The translations under genes were made by a program, and so were the position numbers. 34,069 nucleotides of DNA from Candidatus Brocadiaceae bacterium (GTDB taxonomy: Bacteria; Planctomycetota; Brocadiia; Brocadiales; Brocadiaceae), in the NCBI GenBank assembly GCA_030650655.1, contig JAUSDH010000198.1, forward strand, positions 1 through 34,069, read 5' to 3'. Each line of letters opens with the position of its first letter. Within the stretch, counting starts at the first letter, position 1. Shown piece after piece: positions 24,339-32,663 of this stretch. The notes under the pieces were generated by a model. That model was not told the DNA's origin and searched no databases. It saw only the letters and a list, made by a program, of their open reading frames with translations.

Positions 24339-24968
24339 ATGAAGCCTATTAACATTAATACGAAATCGTTACAGTTTTTTATAGGAACATTTGGTAAAAA
24401 AATAAAGCAATGGAAACACTACTTACCCATAATAAATTTAGCTTTTCTGATAGGAGTAGCTTGCCTGGCAATCACTTGTGTGCTGTTAGTTTATCACCCT
24501 CCTGAAAACATAACGAAACCAGAAAAGCAGGGAGAAGAAACCCTGGGAAAGAAAAATTCATTACCTCCTCTGTCCCCGAATGCTAAAACGACAGATTACT
24601 ATGAACTCATACTGTCAAATAACCCTTTTTCTCCCAATCGCACCGCCTGGAACCCCCCAGAAACAAAAACGGATTCCAAACATGAAGAAGGCGCCGCGCA
24701 AGCAGATGCACAAACAGCAGAAAATCAACAAAAACCAAAGGGCACTCCTAAAAAGATTACTTTACGAGGTATCATGATTCTTGGAGATACCAGAAAGGCA
24801 TTAATAGAAAATCCCGATAAAACAAAAAATAAAAATAATTTTATTTTTATCGAAGAAGGCGAAGAGGTTGCAGAATACAAGGTAAAAAATATAGAACAAG
24901 ATCAAGTAAAACTTGATTGGTACGGGGAAGAACATATTGTTATTATGAGATCCAACATTAAAAAATAG
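24339..24968 (+). CDS. gspC: GspC/PilP-like inner membrane protein
   Basis: The 209-residue protein has a cytoplasmic end, one membrane helix (about 30-52), a Pro/Lys/Gln/Glu-rich linker with the short SNNPFSPNR segment, and a C-terminal beta domain (about 139-207, ITLRGIMILGDTRKALIENP then EEGEEVAEYKVKNIEQDQVKL) matching the GspC homology region / PilP fold. This domain contacts the secretin N0 domain in known systems and bridges the two membranes. GspC is usually at the operon front; here it lies between gspM and gspF. It lacks a PDZ or coiled-coil end. Confidence 0.78.
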   Translation: MKPININTKSLQFFIGTFGKKIKQWKHYLPIINLAFLIGVACLAITCVLLVYHPPENITKPEKQGEETLGKKNSLPPLSPNAKTTDYYELILSNNPFSPNRTAWNPPETKTDSKHEEGAAQADAQTAENQQKPKGTPKKITLRGIMILGDTRKALIENPDKTKNKNNFIFIEEGEEVAEYKVKNIEQDQVKLDWYGEEHIVIMRSNIKK

Positions 24969-24974
24969 CTATTT

Positions 24975-26177
24975 ATGAGTACTTTTAAATATAAGTTATT
25001 AACGACATCCAGTGGCATTCTTGAAGGGGAAAAAGAGGCAATCAGTAAATTAGAACTGATTAATGATCTCCGCAAATCTGGTCATGTCATTTTGAATATT
25101 CAACAAGTAGATAAGAATAAGAAATTTGGAATATCTTTCAATCGTGTAAACAAGAAAGCCGTTTTACCTTTCACACAAGAATTAGCAACACTGCTTGAAG
25201 GCGGTATTCCCATTGACAAAAGCATGTCTATTTTATTATCAGGGCAGGATAATAACACAATTAAAAATGTTGTTGAAGATTTGCTGAATAGGATTAAATC
25301 CGGAAAATCCTTTGCTGAAGCACTCGCAAACCATACCAAACTATTCACCGGTGTTTACATAAACATGGTACGTGCAGGAGAAGAGGGTGGAGTATTACCA
25401 CAAGTACTTAAGAGGCTGGGGGCGTTTCAGGAACGCATACAAAAAGTCAGGGGTGAAATTATCTCTGCAATGATTTATCCACTCCTGTTAAGCAGTACTG
25501 GTCTCGTGTCAGTGGGTGCACTCATTGTCTATGTTATCCCTAAATTCTCTCAGATATTTGAGGGAATGGGAATTTCCCTTCCTTTTTCGACTATGATGCT
25601 CATGGGTATGAGCCGATACTCCATTAGATACGGCTGGATTTCTATTATTGTCGCCGGAATCGCATTCTTTTTGTATAAAAAAGCGATGAAGGATAAGAAA
25701 ACATCAATAAAAATAGATCAAAAAAAGTTAAAATTACCACTCATTGGTAATCTTCTATGGAAAATGCAAATATCCAGATTTGCGAGAACGCTCGGTACAT
25801 TGCTAGAAAACGGGGTACCGCTGCTTAAATCAATGGATATCGTTAAAGATGTGCTATCCAATCAATATCTTGCTGACATTCTCAGTGATGTAAAGTCTAA
25901 TGTGAAAGAAGGGGCGAGCCTTACAGTTTCACTCGCACAAAAAGGATTTCTACCAGAAATTGCTGTCCACTTATTAAAAGTAGGCGAAGAAACAGGGAAG
26001 TTGGATCAAATGCTCCTTAAAGTTGCAGATAATTTTGATGCCGACACGGAACAGCGAATGAAGCGACTGGTAACTATGGTAGAACCCTTACTTATATTGC
26101 TCATGGGTGCTGTCATCGGTGTAATTGTAATCTCTATGCTAACGGCAATCCTTAGTGTAAACGATCTACGATTTTAA
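24975..26177 (+). CDS. gspF: GspF, polytopic inner membrane protein of T2SS
   Basis: GspF is the integral platform protein on which the ATPase acts. The 400-residue protein has two T2SSF repeats (about 65-190 and 265-390), each with the family pattern (FTQELATLLEGGIPIDKSM and FARTLGTLLENGVPLLKSM), the AGEEGGVLPQVLKRLG / VGEETGKLDQMLLKVA motif, and three membrane segments (about 167-192, 218-238, 370-392). It is the last gene of the operon. No gspE or gspG follows: the window continues with a repeat and a sugar transferase. Confidence 0.96.
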   Translation: MSTFKYKLLTTSSGILEGEKEAISKLELINDLRKSGHVILNIQQVDKNKKFGISFNRVNKKAVLPFTQELATLLEGGIPIDKSMSILLSGQDNNTIKNVVEDLLNRIKSGKSFAEALANHTKLFTGVYINMVRAGEEGGVLPQVLKRLGAFQERIQKVRGEIISAMIYPLLLSSTGLVSVGALIVYVIPKFSQIFEGMGISLPFSTMMLMGMSRYSIRYGWISIIVAGIAFFLYKKAMKDKKTSIKIDQKKLKLPLIGNLLWKMQISRFARTLGTLLENGVPLLKSMDIVKDVLSNQYLADILSDVKSNVKEGASLTVSLAQKGFLPEIAVHLLKVGEETGKLDQMLLKVADNFDADTEQRMKRLVTMVEPLLILLMGAVIGVIVISMLTAILSVNDLRF

Positions 26178-26190
26178 TTTGATTAATTAG

Positions 26191-26271
26191 GACGCAGATT
26201 TTACAGATACCTCAGATAATAATTTTGTCTTTTCATGTTTTAAATCAAGGTAATTTGTGTTCATCTGTGTC
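26191..26271. repeat. Palindromic CAGAT-periodic repeat, divergent copy
   Basis: CAGAT occurs at 26195, 26204 and 26213 (9-bp period) in the left arm, and ATTTG (26253) and ATCTG (26263) in the right arm. The outer 9 bases pair with one mismatch (GACGCAGAT, 26191-26199, with ATCTGTGTC, 26263-26271). It is the same design as the better preserved copy at 29120-29216, and resembles the CAGAT-rich intergenic repeats common in several bacterial genomes. It lies after gspF and 20 nt before a sugar transferase gene. Confidence 0.65.
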
Positions 26272-26291
26272 AGAAACGAAAAAAAGTATAC

Positions 26292-27020
26292 ATGAAAGAA
26301 TGTTTCCTATCAGTAATAATTCCTGCCTATAACGAGGAGAAAAGGTTATTACCTACCCTTCGCAAGATTTGTGCGTATCTCTCCGCAAAAGACTTTCCTT
26401 GCGAAATTATTATAGTGGATGATGGCTCTACGGATAACACCTTACAAATGATAAAGAATTTTGCAAGTTCAAACAACCACTTGGTCATTTTGACAAATGA
26501 ACAGAACATCGGCAAAGGTTATTCAGTGCGAAAAGGCATGTTGTCCGCACGGGGTGAATACGCTTTCTTTACTGATGCAGACCTTTCCACCCCTATTGAG
26601 GAAATAGACAAATGCCTGCCGTACCTTCTAAATGGTTACGATGTGGTCATCGGATCAAGGAGTATGCCCGGCGCAGATATTATTGTTCATCAACCGTGGT
26701 ACAGGGAAAAGATGGGGAAGATATTTAATTTCATGGTAAATATGGTTTTGCTGAAAGGGATAATTGACACACAGTGCGGATTTAAAGGATTCAAAAGAGA
26801 GGCAGTTAAAACGATTTTTAGCAAATGTAAAATCGATGGATTTTCATTTGATGTGGAAGCTCTTTATTTATCACGAAAGTATAATTTCAAGATCAAGGAA
26901 ATCCCTATTCGCTGGGAAAACTCTACATTAAGTAAGGTCAGCCCTATAAAACACTCCCTTCAAATGTTCAAAGACCTGATAGGAATAAAAATTAAAGATT
27001 TAAAAGGCGATTATAAGTGA
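26292..27020 (+). CDS. Family 2 glycosyltransferase, ALG5/DPM1-like polyprenyl-phosphate sugar synthase
   Basis: The 242-residue soluble GT-A protein begins LSVIIPAYNEEKRL, then IIIVDDGSTDNT (D43-D44), GKGYSVRKGML, and the metal-binding FFTDADLSTPIEEI (D95-A-D97), followed by VVIGSRSM and DTQCGFKGFKR. DADLSTP and QCGFK patterns are typical of dolichyl-phosphate glucosyltransferase (ALG5)-like enzymes, which load a sugar from a nucleotide donor onto a polyprenyl phosphate. Such lipid-linked sugars feed GT-C enzymes, and two GT-C-like genes lie next to it on the opposite strand. It has no C-terminal membrane anchor, unlike eukaryotic ALG5 with its N-terminal helix. Sugar specificity is not readable. 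Confidence 0.9.
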   Translation: MKECFLSVIIPAYNEEKRLLPTLRKICAYLSAKDFPCEIIIVDDGSTDNTLQMIKNFASSNNHLVILTNEQNIGKGYSVRKGMLSARGEYAFFTDADLSTPIEEIDKCLPYLLNGYDVVIGSRSMPGADIIVHQPWYREKMGKIFNFMVNMVLLKGIIDTQCGFKGFKREAVKTIFSKCKIDGFSFDVEALYLSRKYNFKIKEIPIRWENSTLSKVSPIKHSLQMFKDLIGIKIKDLKGDYK

Positions 27021-27022
27021 TG

Positions 27023-29035
27023 TCATTTTTTATGAAATAGGACATGAACCGGAACAAGCGCTTCGCTTCCACCAGGCGGCGTCCATAAAAATTCCATAAC
27101 GGCCCCTCCTCCTCCGTCGAAATATTTAACTCTGACATGACGGAATCCCTCGTCAAGGGACACAACCCCGGAAATATGCCGCATTGCATGAAGGTCGTCA
27201 TTGTCTACGACCAGGTTCCCATCGATATAAACAACGGAACCATCATCCGATTTTGTCGCAAATTGATAGACTCCCTTTTGTGTTATGTGTAGATATCCTT
27301 CCCACTCAATACCAAAGGGAGATCTGTAGGGTTTTTGTGTTTCATCATTATAGGTAAAGGAAATAGCCTTATTTTCCACCTTGGATAAAAAAGGTGTTCC
27401 TATACATTCAATGTTGTAATAATATTTCCCTGATAAACCTGATTCTAGTTCATCCTTTGAGACTTTGGTAATTGGCAGTGCTGCAGCCTTTGACTCCGCT
27501 TCTTTACCATATACGGCGTTATACAGACCTTCTTGTATATAAGCTACAAGCCATACACCCGGTCGGAATACAAACCGCTCTTTCTTGTAGTTTCCCTTTA
27601 ATTTTTCCTTTAGTTTGTTTTCTCCACTCTTATCAACCAGGATAACTGGGGCATTGGGATTATCAATAACGTTGCCCCAGAACTTTGCATTTTTATACTC
27701 TCTGAAATACCAGGGTAATGGCCAATATTCTTTAGAAACAATATTGATTTCCATATTCTTGCCACAAGAGTTTGAGAGTGATTTCATTCTGTCTAATAAA
27801 TTAAAAACATCTCGTTTGGTCTGAACATAAACAAGTTCGTATCGTTCATCGTCGTAATTTATAAAATTTAACATAATGGACTGATAACAAATGAAACCAA
27901 AAATACAGATATAGATTGGATAAAAAATGGCGTAGTGCCATCTTTTTTTTAGTATTCCAAATATGCCATTTACAAAAATCCCGGCCAGAATGGAGAATGG
28001 AAGTATGATGTTCAAAATCAACCACGGCGTCTTGTATGGTATTAAGGAATAAATGATGTAGACAAGAATTGCCCATAGTGAAACGAATACGGTGAATTTG
28101 TTCCTGCGCCGGAATGCATAATAAAATCCAGCGATTCCAAGCACAAGAATAGGAAGTTCAAACTTATACAGCACCTTAAAATAATAAATAAAAGGCTTGG
28201 CATGGCCGCCTTTGTCGTGCATGCCCGTTTTCGACCATATCGCAAGGGTGGTCAAAATACCATGGATACCTTTATAATAGGTAAGAAAAGAGGAATAAAA
28301 CAGAAAATTGATAAGCAGGAATATTCCCACACTGATGACAATGGCATATTTATATTTCCTGCAATCACTCGCAAAGGCGCTGAATATCCCTTTAAAGTAG
28401 GGTAATCGTGAACCCTTTGATAAGGAAACCATCTCGTACAAATATGCAATTGCTAAAGATATTGCATAAATGATAAAGGTAATGATATATGTTTCTTTTA
28501 TGGTAACAACGCTTGCAATACTTGCCGCTGCAAAATAGATATACCTTGATTTCCTCGTTTCAGAGTAAAGAAAAAAGGAGACAACAACGGCGAGTGAAAA
28601 GAAGACGAAATAGGTTTCATGGATGGTATCCCTCGAAAAAAAAGAATTTGCCGGAGAAATGGCAATAAGCAATCCCGTTGTCAGTAAACCCATTTTGCCG
28701 ATTCTTCTTCGTAAAGGATACAACAATGCAACCACCATAATGCCAAACAGTATCGGCATAAGCCTGAATGAAAAATCTGAGATACCGAGAATATAAAAAG
28801 GAATTAATCCAATATAATAGAGGAATGGTCCGTGATAATTGGAGGGATCATAGTGGTAATAATTATTATTATATAAATTCAACAAGAAAAAACTATTTAC
28901 CCCCTCGTCCGAATGAAGAGGTCTGAGGCCAACGTCCCAAAAACGAATTAATGATGCAATGAAAATGGGCACAAAAAAAGCGATGAGTAATTGAATTCTC
29001 AGCTTATGCTGTTCTTCTCTAGATTCCATTGACAT
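27023..29035 (-). CDS. Agl23/TIGR03663-like GT-C membrane protein with C-terminal PA14 domain
   Basis: The 670-residue protein has about ten membrane segments in residues 15-400, preceded in the first loop by HSDEGVNSFF (acidic pair D43-E44, the GT-C catalytic position). NYHGPFLYYIGLIPFYILG and FFSRDTIHETYFVFF match TIGR03663/Agl23 family proteins, which in archaea are linked to protein glycosylation. Residues 534-670 form a PA14 domain: IEWEGYLHI, TKSDDGSVVYIDG with D597-D598, HAMRHISG, KYFDGGGGAVMEFLW. PA14 lectins bind sugar through a Ca2+ held by such a DD pair. The fusion suggests the enzyme recognises glycan outside the membrane. It is convergent with the GT2 gene (2-nt gap). Confidence 0.85.
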   Translation of the reverse strand: MSMESREEQHKLRIQLLIAFFVPIFIASLIRFWDVGLRPLHSDEGVNSFFLLNLYNNNYYHYDPSNYHGPFLYYIGLIPFYILGISDFSFRLMPILFGIMVVALLYPLRRRIGKMGLLTTGLLIAISPANSFFSRDTIHETYFVFFSLAVVVSFFLYSETRKSRYIYFAAASIASVVTIKETYIITFIIYAISLAIAYLYEMVSLSKGSRLPYFKGIFSAFASDCRKYKYAIVISVGIFLLINFLFYSSFLTYYKGIHGILTTLAIWSKTGMHDKGGHAKPFIYYFKVLYKFELPILVLGIAGFYYAFRRRNKFTVFVSLWAILVYIIYSLIPYKTPWLILNIILPFSILAGIFVNGIFGILKKRWHYAIFYPIYICIFGFICYQSIMLNFINYDDERYELVYVQTKRDVFNLLDRMKSLSNSCGKNMEINIVSKEYWPLPWYFREYKNAKFWGNVIDNPNAPVILVDKSGENKLKEKLKGNYKKERFVFRPGVWLVAYIQEGLYNAVYGKEAESKAAALPITKVSKDELESGLSGKYYYNIECIGTPFLSKVENKAISFTYNDETQKPYRSPFGIEWEGYLHITQKGVYQFATKSDDGSVVYIDGNLVVDNDDLHAMRHISGVVSLDEGFRHVRVKYFDGGGGAVMEFLWTPPGGSEALVPVHVLFHKK

Positions 29036-29119
29036 GGAACATTTTCCCCCTTTTTATCTTTAAAAATCTTTATTCGCAATTCAGCTTTATAAATAAGTTA
29101 AGTATTTAAGATGCCTATG

Positions 29120-29216
29120 GGAACCACAGATTGCACAGATTTCACAGATAAAAATAGAAACGATCTGCGGGATCGCATTGCCATAAATCTGTGTAATCTG
29201 CGAAATCTGTGGTTCC
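29120..29216. repeat. Long palindromic intergenic repeat with 9-bp internal period
   Basis: Left arm 29120-29149 and right arm 29187-29216 pair at 27 of 30 positions. Each arm contains three CAGAT/ATCTG units exactly 9 bp apart (29127, 29136, 29145; 29187, 29196, 29205). The 37-nt loop holds a second small hairpin, CGATC-tgcgg-GATCG (29161-29175). Element lies between two PA14-GT-C genes, 85 nt upstream of the first's ATG. No transposase is nearby. Confidence 0.85.
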
Positions 29217-29248
29217 AAACGTTTTTATTGGCCTGCGTCTATATCACG

Positions 29249-31654
29249 CTAGTCCTTTACCATTAATCTGTCTACCGGTATCTTTGATTCTCTGCCATTC
29301 GGTGGCAACCACAACAGGCTGAGCATCGCCCCGCCTCCGGCATCAAAATATTTGATCATTATTTTGTGTTTGCCGGGTTCTAAATTAACCATACCTGTTA
29401 CAGATTTCATCGCATGGTTGCCACCGTTGTCTACCACCAAAATATCATTTATGTAAAGCCATGAGCCATCATCTGAGGTTAACTTGAATGTATACTTACC
29501 CGGCGTGTTAATATCGATAAAACCTTTCCATAGAGCGCTAAAAGGGCTTGACACCGGCTTTTCATCTTCGTTCGACCAATTGAATCCTATATGTTCATTA
29601 ACATCTTGAAAAACAGACTCGTCTTGCCAATTGGCATTATCGTAATACCAAACACATAAACCGTATGTTTTGTCAGTCAAATCTTGCTTATTAGTTACGG
29701 TAGAATATTCATTTGATAAGGCAAGGGAATCCTTTTTTTGGGTAAGGTCGTAAACTTTATAGCTTTTCGTTGTTATAACACGGGTAAAGTTTGCATCAAA
29801 AAATTTACTGATTGCACCAATCCGCTTTTCGTGTGGACCAATCGTTACGTAGCTTGGCTTGTATTTATCTATGAGTGATTTTGCGTTTGGTTCGCCTTTC
29901 AGCATTATTTTTACATCCTGTTCCCTTTGATAAGACCCTTGATAACCGTGACTCCATATATGGCCAGGGAAACCCATCAATGTCTTTCTCCCAGACAAAA
30001 ACACAAGGTGGTTATGGACAGGCGCATTTAAGAATAGTGCTTCTGCGGGAGTTTCCATAGAGATACGTTTTGCAAGTTCTATTTCCTCTACAGAAAATTC
30101 CTTTGAGCCGCCAACAGGCGCTATTGCATACTTAAAAATATCAATTGCCCCTGAAATGGTTAAAAAAACCATAATTATGAAAAAGCCTATTCTTGAAAGA
30201 ATTTTGTACCGCCTGCTTTCATATAAGCAAGTCATAGCAAACGCCGCTATTGGTGTAACACCGAGAAACCAATAGATTAATATTTTTATATTATCCCAAT
30301 TCCACGGTGCAAAAAGTATCAGATTTGGCAGTAGAAAAAGTATTAAAAATGGCAGTACATAAAATCCCAACCGTAGGGGCGAACGGCCATTCTTCCTGAC
30401 AAAAATGACTACAAATCCACCGATAAGCACTGGCCAAAAAAGACTCGTATTCTTTAGCCAGAACCACAGAAAATTTTCCTTACCCGCCATCCATCCAAAA
30501 TTGGATTTGAAAAAACTTCCACCGCCCACGTGTCCGGAAAGATAGAGCACCTGCGGTAACGACAGGATAAAGGCAGGCATAAAAAACAGAAACCACTTGC
30601 GCCAGTCCCAAAATATAAGTCCTAATGGTATGGTGACCATCAGCACGGCCAGGAAACTGTGTGAGTGGAAGAACGGCAGTACGCCGGCAAGAACTCCTGC
30701 AAAGAGAAATTCTCTCCACTTTTTATGTTCGATGCCCGTATAAAGAAGGGTAAAGATTAACATTGTAATAGGGAAACCAAAGAGAAGTGCGCGCTGTGGC
30801 ACGTTGAGACATGTTAATGGCGTAATCCAGTAATAATTAAGTGGTTCTATTTTTGTGTAATCTCTTGGTAAGTGTGTGAGAAACGACCAGAAACTACCTG
30901 AAGTATGTGAAAGGTCCTGGAAGAAGTAATAAAAGCCAAACCCTCCGGTAAAAAAAAAGATAAATACAGAAATTATCGCAGCAAATCTTCTTTTCGTTAG
31001 ACGATAGGTAAAGTAATAGAGTATACAATAAAAAGCAACGGTTAAGAGAAGACCGGGAATAAACAGCATGTCTCTAAAATCTAAACCTAGCTTAAGAAAG
31101 ACGGCAGATAGAAAATCGGCTAGGAAGGGATAGACCAGTTTCTCACCCGCAAACGACGGATCCTGAGGAGGTATGTTATTTCCCCACACGAAAGAGGTAA
31201 TATATGCCAGATGCAGCGGCAGGTCGCCGTAATTATTTGTTAAACCGACATACATCCCATCCTTCTTCCAGATGATTGTTCTGTAAAACAACCGCCAGAA
31301 TATTGTAGTGAAGAACGAAAACACTGCAATATGGGCAAAATAGGATATCTTGTTCAGAAGGAAATCGGTTTTTATATCAATTGTTTCAGTGGTGATCTTT
31401 TCTTTGAAAGTTGACCATTTGGATATTAAAATTACGGAGCTAACCGCTACAAGTAAGGCAGCAGAGATGTATATGCTTTTACCAGAAAGTCCCCACAGTA
31501 ATGAGAATAGATAAACAATCCATGTGTGCAATCCTAACCCAATAACCGTTCCATACGCAACCCTTTCAAAGATTGAATACCTTGCTGATAGAAAATAGGT
31601 AAGTATAAACCCTGTTATAATTGAAATAATAATAAATGAAACGACTAACGTCAT
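29249..31654 (-). CDS. GT-C-like polytopic membrane protein with C-terminal PA14 domain
   Basis: I do not recognise the exact family of this 801-residue protein. It has about twelve or more membrane segments in residues 1-520. The extracytoplasmic loop NNYGDLPLHLAYITSFVWG with PPQDPSFAGEKLVYPFLADF resembles acceptor/metal loops of GT-C glycosyltransferases (Asp in GDLPLH). A soluble part (about 525-655) follows, then a PA14 domain (about 659-801) with SPFSALWKGFIDI, LTSDDGSWLYIND, HAMKSVTGMVNL and KYFDAGGGAMLSLLW. The PA14 closely resembles those of its two neighbours. AAGG 6 nt before ATG supports the start. It follows hepT by 12 nt, so it could be co-transcribed with the toxin-antitoxin pair. 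Confidence 0.78.
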   Translation of the reverse strand: MTLVVSFIIISIITGFILTYFLSARYSIFERVAYGTVIGLGLHTWIVYLFSLLWGLSGKSIYISAALLVAVSSVILISKWSTFKEKITTETIDIKTDFLLNKISYFAHIAVFSFFTTIFWRLFYRTIIWKKDGMYVGLTNNYGDLPLHLAYITSFVWGNNIPPQDPSFAGEKLVYPFLADFLSAVFLKLGLDFRDMLFIPGLLLTVAFYCILYYFTYRLTKRRFAAIISVFIFFFTGGFGFYYFFQDLSHTSGSFWSFLTHLPRDYTKIEPLNYYWITPLTCLNVPQRALLFGFPITMLIFTLLYTGIEHKKWREFLFAGVLAGVLPFFHSHSFLAVLMVTIPLGLIFWDWRKWFLFFMPAFILSLPQVLYLSGHVGGGSFFKSNFGWMAGKENFLWFWLKNTSLFWPVLIGGFVVIFVRKNGRSPLRLGFYVLPFLILFLLPNLILFAPWNWDNIKILIYWFLGVTPIAAFAMTCLYESRRYKILSRIGFFIIMVFLTISGAIDIFKYAIAPVGGSKEFSVEEIELAKRISMETPAEALFLNAPVHNHLVFLSGRKTLMGFPGHIWSHGYQGSYQREQDVKIMLKGEPNAKSLIDKYKPSYVTIGPHEKRIGAISKFFDANFTRVITTKSYKVYDLTQKKDSLALSNEYSTVTNKQDLTDKTYGLCVWYYDNANWQDESVFQDVNEHIGFNWSNEDEKPVSSPFSALWKGFIDINTPGKYTFKLTSDDGSWLYINDILVVDNGGNHAMKSVTGMVNLEPGKHKIMIKYFDAGGGAMLSLLWLPPNGRESKIPVDRLMVKD

Positions 31655-31666
31655 GGATACCTTATT

Positions 31667-32101
31667 CTAAACTTTTTCTTTTTCTCTTTTTAAAATCGAA
31701 TCAATTATTTTCAGTATAATGTCTTTACTATCAACATACGTTTTTATTGCCTGCCATCGGAAGTTGAGATACCTATGTGCAAGGCGATTTCTTTGAACGG
31801 CCAGTTTTGATAAACATTCCTGTTCTCCTGTAGATAATCCGAGAAGTTTGCTACACAAAGCAAGCGCTTCTCCGTAATTTTCCACTCCTATACCTTCTTG
31901 TACAAGCACCGTTCCGCAAACTTCTATTAAGGCTGTGAGAATGTTCTCGACGGTTTTATCCATTAATTTTTGTAATTTTTTGTCCTCTTGATAATTATTA
32001 AACTTCTTACTAGCGTATTCCGACTCAAATTCCTTAATTTCCCCCGTAATAAATTGAAGAGATTCCTCGATCCTGCCTCTGGCATAATTAAATTCAGGCA
32101 T
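31667..32101 (-). CDS. hepT: HepT-like HEPN toxin of an MntA/HepT module
   Basis: The 144-residue all-helical protein carries the HEPN active-site motif R-X4-H-X-Y: R104-NRLA-H109-R-Y111. HepT proteins are ribonuclease-type toxins; the partner MntA neutralises them by adding AMP units to the Tyr of this motif. The gene's ATG overlaps the mntA stop by 8 nt, the standard arrangement. The motif is intact, so an active toxin is predicted. Downstream, 12 nt away, is a PA14 glycosyltransferase-like gene. Confidence 0.88.
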   Translation of the reverse strand: MPEFNYARGRIEESLQFITGEIKEFESEYASKKFNNYQEDKKLQKLMDKTVENILTALIEVCGTVLVQEGIGVENYGEALALCSKLLGLSTGEQECLSKLAVQRNRLAHRYLNFRWQAIKTYVDSKDIILKIIDSILKREKEKV

Positions 32102-32540
32102 GTTTTATATCCTCCAGGTTCTTCTTCGCAATCTCTAATTGCCACTTGGTACCAAAAAGAGTAAAATCTTCCATTTGGAATATCGCTTGATTTCTTAAGG
32201 AGGTATACCTATCCTGGTTTCCAATAAAAACAGGCATACCCAATACAATGGCATTGTAATAAAGCATGGGCTTCCTGAAATCAGAATAGATTGGGAGAAC
32301 ATTCACATCTAATTTCAATCTCTTGCCAAGAACAAGAGATATATCTGTTATGATCGTAAATGCTTCATCCTCAGTACCGGGTTCTTCCGAAAATACAATA
32401 GCAATGTCTACATCGGAAAAACTTTTAGGGAGCCCCCGCGCCCATGAGCCATAGAGAAATGCCATTTCAATTTTATAAACCGGCGCCGATTCCTCAAAAA
32501 ATGCTTTAAGCAAGGCTAATATTTCTGGTTTCGTGTGCAT
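32094..32540 (-). CDS. mntA: MntA-like minimal nucleotidyltransferase antitoxin
   Basis: The 148-residue protein has the minimal nucleotidyltransferase motif GSX10DXD: G31-S32, then D43-V-D45, in YGSWARGLPKSFSDVDIAI. LDVNVLPIYS further on fits the third catalytic acid. In known MntA/HepT pairs it AMPylates HepT and blocks its RNase activity. It is the first gene of the reverse-strand unit mntA-hepT-GT-C. A small inverted repeat upstream (32604-32621) might be an autoregulatory operator. Confidence 0.88.
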   Translation of the reverse strand: MHTKPEILALLKAFFEESAPVYKIEMAFLYGSWARGLPKSFSDVDIAIVFSEEPGTEDEAFTIITDISLVLGKRLKLDVNVLPIYSDFRKPMLYYNAIVLGMPVFIGNQDRYTSLRNQAIFQMEDFTLFGTKWQLEIAKKNLEDIKHA

Positions 32541-32603
32541 ATATTTTTCTACAAAGCCATATAAATCGTTTGATTATTTACAAACAATATATATTATATT
32601 AAC

Positions 32604-32621
32604 ATTGTTTTGAATAACAAT
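32604..32621. promoter_or_regulatory. Small inverted repeat in the divergent mntA spacer
   Basis: ATTGTT-ttgaat-AACAAT is a perfect 6-bp dyad with a 6-nt centre, in the AT-rich spacer between mntA (leftward) and the PA14 gene (rightward). Toxin-antitoxin operons often self-regulate at such dyads. In AT-rich DNA this could be chance. Confidence 0.3.
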
Positions 32622-32663
32622 AGTGAATTTAAATTGCCTTTGCTATCTAGAGGTATATCGTAA

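Noticed and set aside
26191-29216. CRISPR array
   Set aside because: The CAGAT units are 9 bp apart with no unique spacers of CRISPR length, and no cas genes are present.
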